Below are positions 34,059 to 42,472 of a stretch of DNA of 64,000 bases, one piece after another (the stretch's first letter is position 1; every line of letters starts with the position of its first letter). The notes below the pieces were generated by a model that did not search any database, was not told where the DNA came from, and saw nothing but the letters and a program-made list of their open reading frames with translations. The stretch is from Nitrincola sp048264025 (lineage in GTDB: Bacteria > Pseudomonadota > Gammaproteobacteria > Pseudomonadales > Balneatricaceae): NCBI RefSeq assembly GCF_048264025.1, contig NZ_JBLXDN010000002.1, forward strand, positions 1 to 64,000. Direction: 5' to 3'. Made by a program: the position numbers and the translations under genes.

Positions 34059-34535
34059 TCAATCGCGCTGGTAAGTACCGACTAACCGATTGGCACCGAG
34101 CAAATAGGGCTCGGTTTTTTCCAGTAATTCCGCCATGCTCAATCCAGGTGGAAGATCCAACTGACGATCCAGTGCCAGAATCCAGAAATAGTAGTGGTGT
34201 ACACCATGTCCTTCGGGCGGCATTGGACCAGCATAACCGCTTTTACCATAATCATTGATCCCGGCGGTACCTTCGGTGCTGCCTTCAACCAGGCTGTACA
34301 GCTCGGCGGGCAGATTATAGAGCACCCAATGCACAAAGCCGTAGCTACCCAGCTTGACTAAGGGAGCGTCTGGGTCATGGCAGATCAAGGCAAAGGCCTG
34401 GGTGCCTTCAGGGACAGAGTTCCAGCTCAGTGCGGGTGAGACATTTTCTCCCTCACCGGTATGTTTGCTGGGGATCTGGCCAGCCAGTGGGAAGGCGCTG
34501 CTGGTCAGTTGGATGCTTGAGAGTGCAAAACCCAT
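34059..34535 (-). CDS. YbhB/YbcL-family (PEBP-like) protein
   Basis: A 158-aa protein of the phosphatidylethanolamine-binding / Raf-kinase-inhibitor-like fold. It shows GENVSPALSW, the ligand-site motif CHDPDAP with HWVLYNLP, and GVHHYYFWILALD. No signal peptide is seen. The function of bacterial members is not well defined. It is convergent with the FapA gene (9 bp between stops) and divergent from rlmB. Confidence 0.93.
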   Translation of the reverse strand: MGFALSSIQLTSSAFPLAGQIPSKHTGEGENVSPALSWNSVPEGTQAFALICHDPDAPLVKLGSYGFVHWVLYNLPAELYSLVEGSTEGTAGINDYGKSGYAGPMPPEGHGVHHYYFWILALDRQLDLPPGLSMAELLEKTEPYLLGANRLVGTYQRD

Positions 34536-34704
34536 ATTCTGTGCTCCTTAAGTCAAATGATAAGGCGATGGGCTTTAGTATTAACGCTAAGATCAGGCTT
34601 TTCAAGCTCGGGCCTGTGGCAACGTCTCCAGTTTCATTCGGCAACTGCAACCTCAGCGGTAATTTCTGTTAAAATCAGCGTTTATTTACAAGGGTTGGGT
34701 TTTC

Positions 34705-35442
34705 ATGTCCTCAGAGCGAGTGTTTGGGCTTCATGCCGTCAGTTCCGTGTTGCAGCGTGATCCGGTGCGCATCAAAGTATTGTTTGTTCAAGAAGGTCGT
34801 GACGATGATCGTCTGAACCGTTTGCTGGAACAGGCCGAAGCAGCGGGTGTTACTGTTCAGCGCAGTGCACGGAAACGACTGGATGGAATGGTAGATGGGG
34901 TTCATCAGGGTGTAGTGGCGGACTGTAAAGCGATCAGCGCTGGTGATGAGTCTGATCTGCAGAAGTTGCTTGCTCAACTGCCGGAAAACCCTCTGTTTCT
35001 TGTGCTGGATGGGGTCACAGATCCACACAATCTGGGTGCCTGTCTGCGTACAGCCGAAGCGGCCGGTGTGCTGGCGGTGATTGCACCGAAAGATAAGTCA
35101 GCGCCATTGAATGCTACCGTCAGTAAGGTGGCCTGCGGTGCCGCCGAGATCGTACCTTACATACAGGTGACGAACCTGTCGCGCACCCTGCAGGCATTGC
35201 AACAGGCTGGCGTATGGATCACGGGTACGGCTGGGGAAGCACAGCAGACCTTATTTGAGGCTAATCTGAAAGGGGCGGCCGCGCTGGTGATGGGGGCTGA
35301 AGGTAAGGGGATGCGTCGTCTGACCCGGGAACATTGTGATCAGTTGATCAAGATTCCGATGCTGGGCAGCATCAGCAGTCTGAATGTGTCGGTGGCAACT
35401 GGAGTGTGCTTGTTCGAGATAGTACGTCAGCGCAGTCTCTGA
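34705..35442 (+). CDS. rlmB: 23S rRNA (guanosine-2251-2'-O)-methyltransferase
   Basis: SpoU-class knotted methyltransferase that modifies G2251 in the ribosomal P-loop. It has 245 aa: an N-terminal substrate-binding domain (ERVFGLHAVSSVLQ), then motif 1 LDGVTDPHNLGACLRTAEAAGV, motif 2 VMGAEGKGMRRL and motif 3 IPMLGSISSLNVSVATGV. In E. coli it follows rnr; here it stands alone behind its own promoter region. Confidence 0.97.
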   Translation: MSSERVFGLHAVSSVLQRDPVRIKVLFVQEGRDDDRLNRLLEQAEAAGVTVQRSARKRLDGMVDGVHQGVVADCKAISAGDESDLQKLLAQLPENPLFLVLDGVTDPHNLGACLRTAEAAGVLAVIAPKDKSAPLNATVSKVACGAAEIVPYIQVTNLSRTLQALQQAGVWITGTAGEAQQTLFEANLKGAAALVMGAEGKGMRRLTREHCDQLIKIPMLGSISSLNVSVATGVCLFEIVRQRSL

Positions 35443-35460
35443 ACTGCTTAATGCGTTGTC

Positions 35461-35492
35461 TAAGCGGTCCGGCATGTGCCGGACCTGGCTTA
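35461..35492. terminator. Bidirectional hairpin between rlmB and ackA
   Basis: GGTCCGGC-ATGT-GCCGGACC is a perfect 8-bp stem, extended by TAAGC/GCTTA on the outside. It lies between two convergent genes. T-runs are weak on both sides. Confidence 0.65.
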
Positions 35493-35508
35493 AGCTGTGA
35501 GCAGAAGG

Positions 35509-36693
35509 CTAGTTGATCTTGCTGAGCGTATGCATGGCGATCATCATCTCTTCATCCGTGGGAATGACCCGCAATGCCAGCGTTGAACTGTCGGTGTTGA
35601 TGATGAGGGCATTTTTCTGATTGGCCTCGCTGTCCAACTCGGCACCGAGCCAGCGGCAACGCTCAATAACACGGCTGCGTACAATGGCATCATTTTCGCC
35701 AACACCACCGGTAAATACGATCTGCTCAATGCCACCCATGGCCGCAGCAAGGCGTCCGGCTTCTTCAGCAATTCTCAGACAAAACAGGTCGATAGCTTCT
35801 TCGGCATCTGGATGTCCCGCCTTGTGCAGCTCCAGCATGTCGGAGCTGATACCGCCGGATACCCCAAACCAACCACTCTCTTTGTAGAGTAGCTTCTCAA
35901 TGGCATCGATATCCATGGCGTATTCGCGCATCAAATAGAGTATGACACCTGGATCTATATTACCGCATCGGCTGCCCATGGGTAGGCCTTCTACAGCGGT
36001 AAAGCCCATACTGGATGCCACGGATTTTTCATCGCTGATAGCACACATGCTGGCACCGGCCCCCAGGTGACACACAACTGTTTTCAGCTGGCTGCTATCC
36101 ATTTGACGCAGTTGATGCAGAATAAATTCATAAGACAGCCCATGAAAGCCATATTTGATCACGCCTTCGTCGGTTAAATGCTTAGGAATGGCATAGAGAC
36201 GTTCCAGGCGCGATTGACTGGCATGAAACATAGTATCAAAGCAGCCCACAGCCGGTAACTCTGGCAGCAGATTTTTGATTGCTTCTATCAGCTTCAGGTT
36301 GTAAGGCTGATGCAGGGGTGCGAGTGGAATAAATTGCAGCAGTTGACTGCTGACTTCATCGGTCATCAATACCGGTTTGCTGAAATCATTGCCGCCGTGC
36401 ACGATTCGGTGCCCTGTCGCGACCAGCTCATGACCCTGATATTGCTTATGCAGCCAGTTAAGCACTTCATTGAGTGCGGCTTGATGGCGCTGCTCCCGTC
36501 CACAGTCGCCCATATCCAGGGTTCGTGTATCCAGTGGGCTTCCCTGGGCATCGGTCGCACTAAAGCGAACACCGTCACCTAGCAGGTTACCGAGTTTGAC
36601 CACACAAAGATTTTTCAGACCCTCCTGGCAAACCTGATAAAGACCACATTTCAGACTGGATGATCCACCGTTAACGGTCAGCAGCGTTTTCAT
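35509..36693 (-). CDS. ackA: Acetate kinase
   Basis: Acetyl phosphate + ADP to acetate + ATP, 394 aa. The ATG at 36693 gives the canonical MKTLLTVNGGSSSLK N-terminus; the upstream in-frame extension overlaps the neighbour and is rejected. It has TGHRIVHGG, LHQPYNL, FDTMFH, YGFHGLSYE, GLPMGSRCGNIDPG, FTGGVGEN, and ends with the conserved Glu in PTDEEMMIA. The stop of the phosphotransacylase gene lies one base before the ackA start, so the two are coupled. Confidence 0.96.
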   Translation of the reverse strand: MKTLLTVNGGSSSLKCGLYQVCQEGLKNLCVVKLGNLLGDGVRFSATDAQGSPLDTRTLDMGDCGREQRHQAALNEVLNWLHKQYQGHELVATGHRIVHGGNDFSKPVLMTDEVSSQLLQFIPLAPLHQPYNLKLIEAIKNLLPELPAVGCFDTMFHASQSRLERLYAIPKHLTDEGVIKYGFHGLSYEFILHQLRQMDSSQLKTVVCHLGAGASMCAISDEKSVASSMGFTAVEGLPMGSRCGNIDPGVILYLMREYAMDIDAIEKLLYKESGWFGVSGGISSDMLELHKAGHPDAEEAIDLFCLRIAEEAGRLAAAMGGIEQIVFTGGVGENDAIVRSRVIERCRWLGAELDSEANQKNALIINTDSSTLALRVIPTDEEMMIAMHTLSKIN

Positions 36694-36694
36694 T

Positions 36695-37660
36695 TCAGGC
36701 GTCCTGTTCTGGGTGGTGAACCATATGGGAAGCCATAGCACAGGAGGCTAAACGTCCCAGCGTACCTTCGGCGCGACTGGTGAGTATGATCGGCACTTTG
36801 GCACCCACGGCAAGCCCAGCGGATTTGGCGCCCGCCAGATAGATCAGCTGTTTGGCAATCATGTTCGCAGATTCCAGGTCAGGTGCCAGCAGAATATCGG
36901 CTTCGCCGGAGACGGGAGAGTCTATGTGTTTGTCGATCGCCGCTTGTAAGGATATGGCGTTATCAAACGCCAGAGGTCCATCCAGAATGGCGCCGGTAAT
37001 CTGGCGTCGATCTGCCATCTTGCACAGTGCCGCCGCATCAATGGTGCTTTGCATGGCGGGTTTGACTTTCTCGACGGCGGCTAGAATGGCCACTTTGGGT
37101 TTGTGAATGCCCAGTGAGTGACAGAAATTGATCGCATTCTGCACGATGTCACGTTTAGTCAGCAGGTCCGGTGCAACGTTGATGGCGGCATCGGTGATAA
37201 CCAGGGGCTTATGATAATTCGGGATATCGAATACCCACACGTGACTGAGGCGGCGTTCGGTGCGTATGCCTTTGGTTTTGTGGATAATCGCGGCCAGCAG
37301 TTCGGACGTGCCTAAGCTGCCTTTCATCAGTGCAACGGCTTCTGCACTACGGACCAGTCCACAGGCGCGTTCAGCCGCTTCATGGCTATGCTCGGTACTG
37401 ACGATTTCGTATGGGGAAAGGTCAATGCCTTCAGCTTCAGCGGCGGCGCGAATTTTGTGCTCTGGGCCAACCAATAACGGCTCAATCAGGCCCTGCTCAG
37501 CCGCTTCTATAGCACCCATTAAGCTGTTGTGGTCAACCGGATGGACAACGGCGGTGCGTATAGGGGTTGCCTGGCGAGCCTGCTCGATGAAAAACTCCAG
37601 TTGATCATGCACTGGCGGGCGTTCTTTACGCAAGTTAGCGGATGGATTCTTCTCAGTCAT
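36695..37660 (-). CDS. Short phosphate acetyl/butyryltransferase
   Basis: A 321-aa phosphotransacylase containing only the PTA_PTB catalytic domain, unlike the 700-aa Pta of E. coli. It has LMKGSLGTSELL, ITDAAINVAPDL, DGPLAFDNAIS and the C-terminal acyl-CoA site VILTSRAEGTLGRLASCA. Relatives are often fused to a MaoC hydratase; here that part is absent. It converts acyl-CoA and phosphate to acyl phosphate, and with ackA yields ATP or channels acetyl phosphate. AAGGAG is 8 nt before ATG. A long inverted repeat sits just upstream. Confidence 0.9.
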   Translation of the reverse strand: MTEKNPSANLRKERPPVHDQLEFFIEQARQATPIRTAVVHPVDHNSLMGAIEAAEQGLIEPLLVGPEHKIRAAAEAEGIDLSPYEIVSTEHSHEAAERACGLVRSAEAVALMKGSLGTSELLAAIIHKTKGIRTERRLSHVWVFDIPNYHKPLVITDAAINVAPDLLTKRDIVQNAINFCHSLGIHKPKVAILAAVEKVKPAMQSTIDAAALCKMADRRQITGAILDGPLAFDNAISLQAAIDKHIDSPVSGEADILLAPDLESANMIAKQLIYLAGAKSAGLAVGAKVPIILTSRAEGTLGRLASCAMASHMVHHPEQDA

Positions 37661-37684
37661 TGTCTGACTCCTTGGTTAGTCACT

Positions 37685-37723
37685 GTGCGTCATAATAGCA
37701 GACTTATAGTCATTATGACGCAC
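37685..37723 (-). promoter_or_regulatory. Inverted repeat and extended -10 promoter before pta-ackA
   Basis: GTGCGTCATAAT (37685-37696) and ATTATGACGCAC (37712-37723) are perfect 12-bp inverted copies with a 15-nt spacer that itself holds GACT-TAT-AGTC. Inside the right arm is the palindrome GTCAT-T-ATGAC. On the minus strand the left arm carries TGCTATTAT, an extended -10 box, about 28 bp before the pta start. This could be an operator or a transcribed hairpin. Confidence 0.6.
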
Positions 37724-37741
37724 TGCAGCATAAGAGTCACT

Positions 37742-38113
37742 TCAGTTGTTAAGGTTAACTTTCAATGTGTCCTGATAGGGTGGCCATCCGAGCGGTTTGC
37801 CCCCGAGAAGGTGCAGGTGAATGTGGTAGACCGTTTGTCCTGCATGGCTGTTGCAGTTAAATACGGTACGGTAGCCGTCTTCGGCAAAGCCTTGTTCGGC
37901 GGCCAGCTTTGCAGCGACCCATAGCAGGTGCCCAGCCGTTTCACGGTCATCGGCTGTTATATCGTTGAGCGTAGCTATGTGCTTGCGCGGTATGATCAGG
38001 GCGTGAAAGGGCGCCTGTGGATTGATATCCATAAAGGCCACGACCTTATCATCCTGGTAAACAATATCAGCCGGGATTTCATTGTTGACGATTTTACAAA
38101 ATAAACAGTCCAT
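37742..38113 (-). CDS. hinT: HIT-family nucleotide hydrolase HinT
   Basis: Purine nucleoside phosphoramidase, 123 aa. The HIT triad is His97-Ile-His99-Leu-His101 (HIHLHLL), and CLFCKIV at the start is typical of HinT. Of two adjacent ATGs the second (38113) is taken because AGGAG then has a 6-nt spacer. It follows purD by 16 bp and probably belongs to the purHD operon. Confidence 0.95.
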   Translation of the reverse strand: MDCLFCKIVNNEIPADIVYQDDKVVAFMDINPQAPFHALIIPRKHIATLNDITADDRETAGHLLWVAAKLAAEQGFAEDGYRTVFNCNSHAGQTVYHIHLHLLGGKPLGWPPYQDTLKVNLNN

Positions 38114-38129
38114 CATCTTCTCCTGCAGG

Positions 38130-39416
38130 CTAGTCCAGTTGCTCACGGGCTATGGCGCGATAGCCGATATCATGACGGTAGAAGGCGTCTTGCCAGCGGA
38201 CTTGATGTACCGTCTGATAGGCACGTTGCTGCGCATCACCGACACTGTCTCCAAGGGCGGTAACGCAGAGCACCCGGCCACCCGCCGTCACCACCTGATC
38301 ACCTTTCAATGCGGTGCCAGCATGGAAAATTTTACAGTCAGTAGTCTCGGCTGTGGGCAGTTCGATTTCGTCGCCTTTGCGATAGTCGCCTGGGTAACCG
38401 CCAGCCGCCATCACAATACCCACGGCAGGGCGGTCATCCCACTCAGCGGTGACCTGATCAAGTCGCTGATCCAGCGCCGCCAGACAGAGCTCTGCCAGAC
38501 TGGTTTTAAGGCGCATCATGATCGGTTGGGTTTCCGGATCACCAAAGCGGCAGTTGTATTCGATGACCTTGGGCTCGCCAGCTGGGCTGATCATCAGGCC
38601 AGCATAGAGAAAGCCGGTATAGGGATTGCCTTCAGCCGCCATACCTTTGACGGTAGGCATAATCACTTCACGCATAATGCGTTCATGTATCTCAGCTGTT
38701 ACCACAGGCGCCGGTGAATAAGCACCCATGCCGCCGGTGTTCGGGCCGGTATCCGCATCCCCTACACGCTTGTGATCCTGGCTGGTGGCCATAGGCAGAA
38801 CATGTTCACCATCGACCATGACAATAAAAGAGGCTTCTTCGCCTTCCAGAAACTCTTCGATGACAACTCGGTGCCCAGCATCACCAAAGGCATTGCCTGC
38901 CAGCATGTCCTTGACCGCGGCTTCCGCTTCATCCAGAGTCATGGCGACGATCACACCTTTGCCTGCCGCCAGTCCATCGGCCTTGATGACGATAGGTGCA
39001 CCCTGCTGGCGCAGGTAAGCCAGCGCTGGTTCTACTTCAGTAAAGTTGCTGTAGGACCCGGTAGGAATGTTCTGTCGCGCCAGGAAGTCTTTGGTGAACG
39101 CTTTGGAGCCTTCCAGTTGAGCCGCGGCGGCACTGGGACCGAAAATTTTCAGCCCAGCGGCCTGGAACTGATCGACAACGCCAGCAACCAGCGGTGCTTC
39201 TGGCCCGACGATAGTCAGGTCTACCTGGTTGGCGTGAGCGAAATCGATCAGGCCTTGGGTATCCATGGCCTGTAGATCAATATTGCTGACCTTGGCTTCT
39301 GTGGCACCGCCAGCATTGCCTGGCGCTACAAAAACCTGCTGTACGTTAGCGTCTTGAGCAACTGCCCAGGCCAGGGCATGTTCGCGCCCACCTGAGCCTA
39401 TAATTAATACCTTCAT
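38130..39416 (-). CDS. purD: Phosphoribosylamine-glycine ligase
   Basis: ATP-grasp enzyme for step 2 of purine synthesis, 428 aa. It has GSGGREHALAW at the start, the grasp loop IVIKADGLAAGKGVIVA, PNTGGMGAYSP and the metal-binding VIEYNCRFGDPETQ. It lies 18 bp after purH, the common purH-purD pair. Confidence 0.98.
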   Translation of the reverse strand: MKVLIIGSGGREHALAWAVAQDANVQQVFVAPGNAGGATEAKVSNIDLQAMDTQGLIDFAHANQVDLTIVGPEAPLVAGVVDQFQAAGLKIFGPSAAAAQLEGSKAFTKDFLARQNIPTGSYSNFTEVEPALAYLRQQGAPIVIKADGLAAGKGVIVAMTLDEAEAAVKDMLAGNAFGDAGHRVVIEEFLEGEEASFIVMVDGEHVLPMATSQDHKRVGDADTGPNTGGMGAYSPAPVVTAEIHERIMREVIMPTVKGMAAEGNPYTGFLYAGLMISPAGEPKVIEYNCRFGDPETQPIMMRLKTSLAELCLAALDQRLDQVTAEWDDRPAVGIVMAAGGYPGDYRKGDEIELPTAETTDCKIFHAGTALKGDQVVTAGGRVLCVTALGDSVGDAQQRAYQTVHQVRWQDAFYRHDIGYRAIAREQLD

Positions 39417-39434
39417 CTTGTCTCCTGAACCGGA

Positions 39435-41018
39435 TTAATGACGGAAATGGCGCATACCTGTAAAGACCATCGCCATGCCGTGCTCATTGGCGGCATCGAT
39501 CACTTCTTGATCACGCATAGAACCACCCGGTTGTATCACCGCGGTGATGCCAGCTTCTGCGGCTGAGTCTATGCCATCGCGGAAGGGGAAGAAGGCATCT
39601 GAAGCCATGACTGAGCCTTTGACTTCGAGTGCTTCATCCGCCGCTTTAATGGCGGCGATGCGGGCTGAATAAACGCGGCTCATCTGGCCAGCCCCTATGC
39701 CGATGGTCTGTCCGTCACGAGCATAGACGATGGCATTGGACTTGACGAATTTAGCCACTTCCCAGCAGAACAACAGATCACGGATCTCTTGTTCGGAAGG
39801 TTGACGTTCAGTGACAATTTTCAGTTGTGATACATCGATCATGCCGATATCACGGTCCTGAATTAGCAAGCCTCCGTTGACGCGTTTGTAGTCGAAGGCT
39901 GCACTACGTTGTTCACTCCATTCACCGCATTCCAACAAGCGCACATTCGGCTTGGCAGCGACTATCTCTGACGCTTCTGCGCTGACTGTTGGGGCAATAA
40001 TAACTTCAACAAACTGACGATCCACGATGGCCTGTGCCGTTTTGCCATCCAGTTCGCGGTTAAAGGCGATGATACCACCGAAGGCGGATGTCGGGTCGGT
40101 CTGAAAGGCGCGGTTATAGGCTTCCAGCAGATTGTCACCGATCGCCACGCCACAAGGATTGGCGTGTTTTACAATTACGCAGGCTGGCTCACGGAAGGGT
40201 TTGACGCATTCCAGCGCCGCATCTGTGTCAGCAACATTGTTGTAAGACAGAGCTTTACCCTGCACCTGACGTGCTGTGGCAACAGAGGGCTCAGATGGGT
40301 TGGCCTCGACATAGAAGGCGGCCTTCTGATGTGGGTTTTCGCCATAGCGCATTTCTTGTGCTTTGATGAACTGGGTGTTGAACGTGCGTGGGAAATTGGC
40401 CGGTTCCAGTTCATCGCCTTCAATGACGGTACCCAGGTAGTTGGCGATCATGCCATCGTAGGCAGCGGTGTGTTCGAAGGCTTTGATAGCGAGGTCAAAG
40501 CGGGTGGCATGGGTCAGTCCTTGAGACGCATCCAGCTCGTGAATGATGCTGTCATAATCATCTGCATTAACAACTATGGCCACATCCTTGTGGTTTTTAG
40601 CCGCGGAACGCACCATGGTTGGGCCACCAATATCAATATTCTCTATGGCCATGGCCAGATCACAATCTGGACGCGCGATGGTTTCTGCAAACGGGTAGAG
40701 GTTGACGACAACCATATCAATCGGTGCGATGGCATGCTCCGCCATAATGGCGTCGTCCTGACCACGGCGTCCCAAAATACCACCGTGAATTTTTGGATGC
40801 AGGGTCTTGACGCGTCCATCCATCATTTCTGGAAAGCCGGTGTGATCAGACACTTCAATGGCTGGAATTTGATGCTCACGCAGCAGTTTGTAGGTGCCGC
40901 CAGTGGACAGAATTTCTACACCTCTATCGCTAAGCGCTTTGGCAAATTCGGTAATACCAGTTTTATCAGATACGCTGATCAGCGCACGGCGAACTTGGGT
41001 GACAGGGAGCTGTGACAT
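39435..41018 (-). CDS. purH: Bifunctional AICAR transformylase / IMP cyclohydrolase
   Basis: Last two steps of IMP synthesis, 527 aa. The IMP cyclohydrolase part (about 1-200) has RALISVSDKTGI, STGGTYKLL and MDGRVKTLHPKIHGG. The transformylase part has the KHANPCGVA motif (catalytic Lys-His) and the C-terminal DAFFPFRDGID with a final HFRH. The gene follows fis by 33 bp. Confidence 0.98.
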   Translation of the reverse strand: MSQLPVTQVRRALISVSDKTGITEFAKALSDRGVEILSTGGTYKLLREHQIPAIEVSDHTGFPEMMDGRVKTLHPKIHGGILGRRGQDDAIMAEHAIAPIDMVVVNLYPFAETIARPDCDLAMAIENIDIGGPTMVRSAAKNHKDVAIVVNADDYDSIIHELDASQGLTHATRFDLAIKAFEHTAAYDGMIANYLGTVIEGDELEPANFPRTFNTQFIKAQEMRYGENPHQKAAFYVEANPSEPSVATARQVQGKALSYNNVADTDAALECVKPFREPACVIVKHANPCGVAIGDNLLEAYNRAFQTDPTSAFGGIIAFNRELDGKTAQAIVDRQFVEVIIAPTVSAEASEIVAAKPNVRLLECGEWSEQRSAAFDYKRVNGGLLIQDRDIGMIDVSQLKIVTERQPSEQEIRDLLFCWEVAKFVKSNAIVYARDGQTIGIGAGQMSRVYSARIAAIKAADEALEVKGSVMASDAFFPFRDGIDSAAEAGITAVIQPGGSMRDQEVIDAANEHGMAMVFTGMRHFRH

Positions 41019-41051
41019 AAGTTTATTCAGACCAGATTGTGGGTTCGAAAA

Positions 41052-41339
41052 TTACAGGAGACCGTACTGTTTCAATTTCTTTCGCAGGGTGCCACGGTTC
41101 AGACCGAGCAATTCAGACGCTTTGGTCTGGTTATCTTTAGTGTAGTTCATAACACTCTCAAACAGCGGTGCTTCAATTTCTGACAGCACCATTTGGTACA
41201 CATCAGTAACCGGTTGCCCATCAAGCTGCTTGAAGTAGCTGATCATAGACTGGTGCACATTGTCACGCAGTGTTTGAGGAGGTGTTGTCTGCTGTGTGAG
41301 AGCGGCGTTTTTCACAACTTTGTTATCCATTGCGTTCAT
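41052..41339 (-). CDS. fis: DNA-binding protein Fis
   Basis: Nucleoid protein of 95 aa that bends DNA and activates rRNA promoters in fast growth. The C-terminal half is nearly invariant: MNYTKDNQTKASELLGLNR holds helices C-D, with the helix-turn-helix about 71-91, ending KKLKQYGLL. It starts 15 bp after dusB, the classic dusB-fis operon; a promoter with a GC-rich discriminator is seen before dusB. Confidence 0.98.
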   Translation of the reverse strand: MNAMDNKVVKNAALTQQTTPPQTLRDNVHQSMISYFKQLDGQPVTDVYQMVLSEIEAPLFESVMNYTKDNQTKASELLGLNRGTLRKKLKQYGLL

Positions 41340-41354
41340 AAGCTTATCCTGATG

Positions 41355-42335
41355 TCAGGCAGCAGTGCGACACTGGGCCGCTAAAAACTCGGCCAAGGTA
41401 CTGCTCTGGAGTTCTGCTGATTCGATTGTATTAAAGTGCTTCCGAAAAGCCTGTCCCTGCTCGAAGTGTTGCATGTACCAGCCTATATGTTTGCGGGAGA
41501 TTCTTACACCCAGTAGCTCACCATAAAAAAGGTGTAGTTCCTGCAAATGTTGCTGCATGATTTTACTGATCTCATTCAGGCTGGCTGATGGCAATAACTG
41601 ACCAGTTTGCAGATAGTGGCTAATCTCCCGAAACAGCCAGGGGCGCCCTTGAGCAGCACGTCCGATCATAACGGCGTTGGCACCGGTTTTTTCCAGCACG
41701 CCTTTGGCTTTCTCCGGAGAGTTGATGTCGCCATTGGCAAACAGGGGTATCTCAATGACATCACGAATACGCGCAAGTGTGTCGTATTCGGCTTCACCTC
41801 GATAGCCATCGGTACGCGTCCGGCCATGTACGGCCAGTGCTTGAATGCCTACAGCTTGAGCCATCCGGGCCAGTTCTACCGCATTGCGGCTGTCGTGGCA
41901 CCAGCCAGTGCGCATTTTCAGCGTAACCGGCAGATCGACAGCCTTTACCACAGCTTCAAGAATGTTTTTCACCAGTTCAGGTTCACGCATCAGTGCAGAA
42001 CCTGCGGCCCGGTTACAAACTTTCTTTGCCGGGCATCCCATATTGATATCGATAATCTGGGCTCCACGCGCCGCATTCATCCGAGCGGCCTCAGCCATCA
42101 TAACCGGATCGGCCCCAGCAATTTGAACAGAGCGCGGGGCTATTTCACCGGTATGATCCAGGCGATAGGCTGATTTGCGTGTTTTCCAGAAAGCGGTATC
42201 GGATATGACCATTTCGGATACAGTCATGCCTGCACCTAGCCGACGACATAGCTGTCGATAGGGCCGGTCAGTAATCCCTGCCATGGGAGCCAGGATCACC
42301 TTGCTGTTAATGCTGTAGGGGCCGATCCGGAACAT
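41355..42335 (-). CDS. dusB: tRNA-dihydrouridine synthase B
   Basis: FMN enzyme that reduces specific uridines in tRNA, 326 aa. ATG 42335 gives MFRIGPYSINSKVILAPMAGITD; the longer in-frame extension would run into the promoter and DUF3426 gene and is rejected. AAGG is 6-9 nt upstream. It has the active-site cysteine region INMGCPAKKVCNRAAGSALM and the phosphate-binding IGRAAQGRPWLF. First gene of the dusB-fis unit. Confidence 0.96.
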   Translation of the reverse strand: MFRIGPYSINSKVILAPMAGITDRPYRQLCRRLGAGMTVSEMVISDTAFWKTRKSAYRLDHTGEIAPRSVQIAGADPVMMAEAARMNAARGAQIIDINMGCPAKKVCNRAAGSALMREPELVKNILEAVVKAVDLPVTLKMRTGWCHDSRNAVELARMAQAVGIQALAVHGRTRTDGYRGEAEYDTLARIRDVIEIPLFANGDINSPEKAKGVLEKTGANAVMIGRAAQGRPWLFREISHYLQTGQLLPSASLNEISKIMQQHLQELHLFYGELLGVRISRKHIGWYMQHFEQGQAFRKHFNTIESAELQSSTLAEFLAAQCRTAA

Positions 42336-42408
42336 GCAATACCTTAATGGGTCAGATAACATCCGACACTTGCGTGCCGTAACAGGGTAGTTTCTCGGAA
42401 GGGGGACA

Positions 42409-42437
42409 ATGATACCCCTTAAGTGCGGGTGCTCCAA
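42409..42437 (-). promoter_or_regulatory. dusB-fis promoter with GC-rich discriminator
   Basis: On the minus strand TTGGAG (42437-42432), 17-nt spacer, TATCAT (42414-42409), then TGTCCCCC down to the likely start at about 42402. A C-rich discriminator is the hallmark of promoters shut off by ppGpp/DksA, as known for E. coli fis. Confidence 0.55.
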
Positions 42438-42472
42438 GTCGAATCTGATGATTTTTTGATCTGTTGCTAAGT

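Noticed and set aside
36694..36741. N-terminal extension of ackA
   Set aside because: It reads into the end of the phosphotransacylase gene; ATG 36693 gives the canonical N-terminus.
38082..38717. 211-codon plus-strand frame
   Set aside because: Antisense to purD and the hinT start, no homology recognised.
40164..41015. Open frame of 283 codons on the plus strand
   Set aside because: It lies wholly antisense to purH, has no recognisable domain and an unusual composition; purH is certain.
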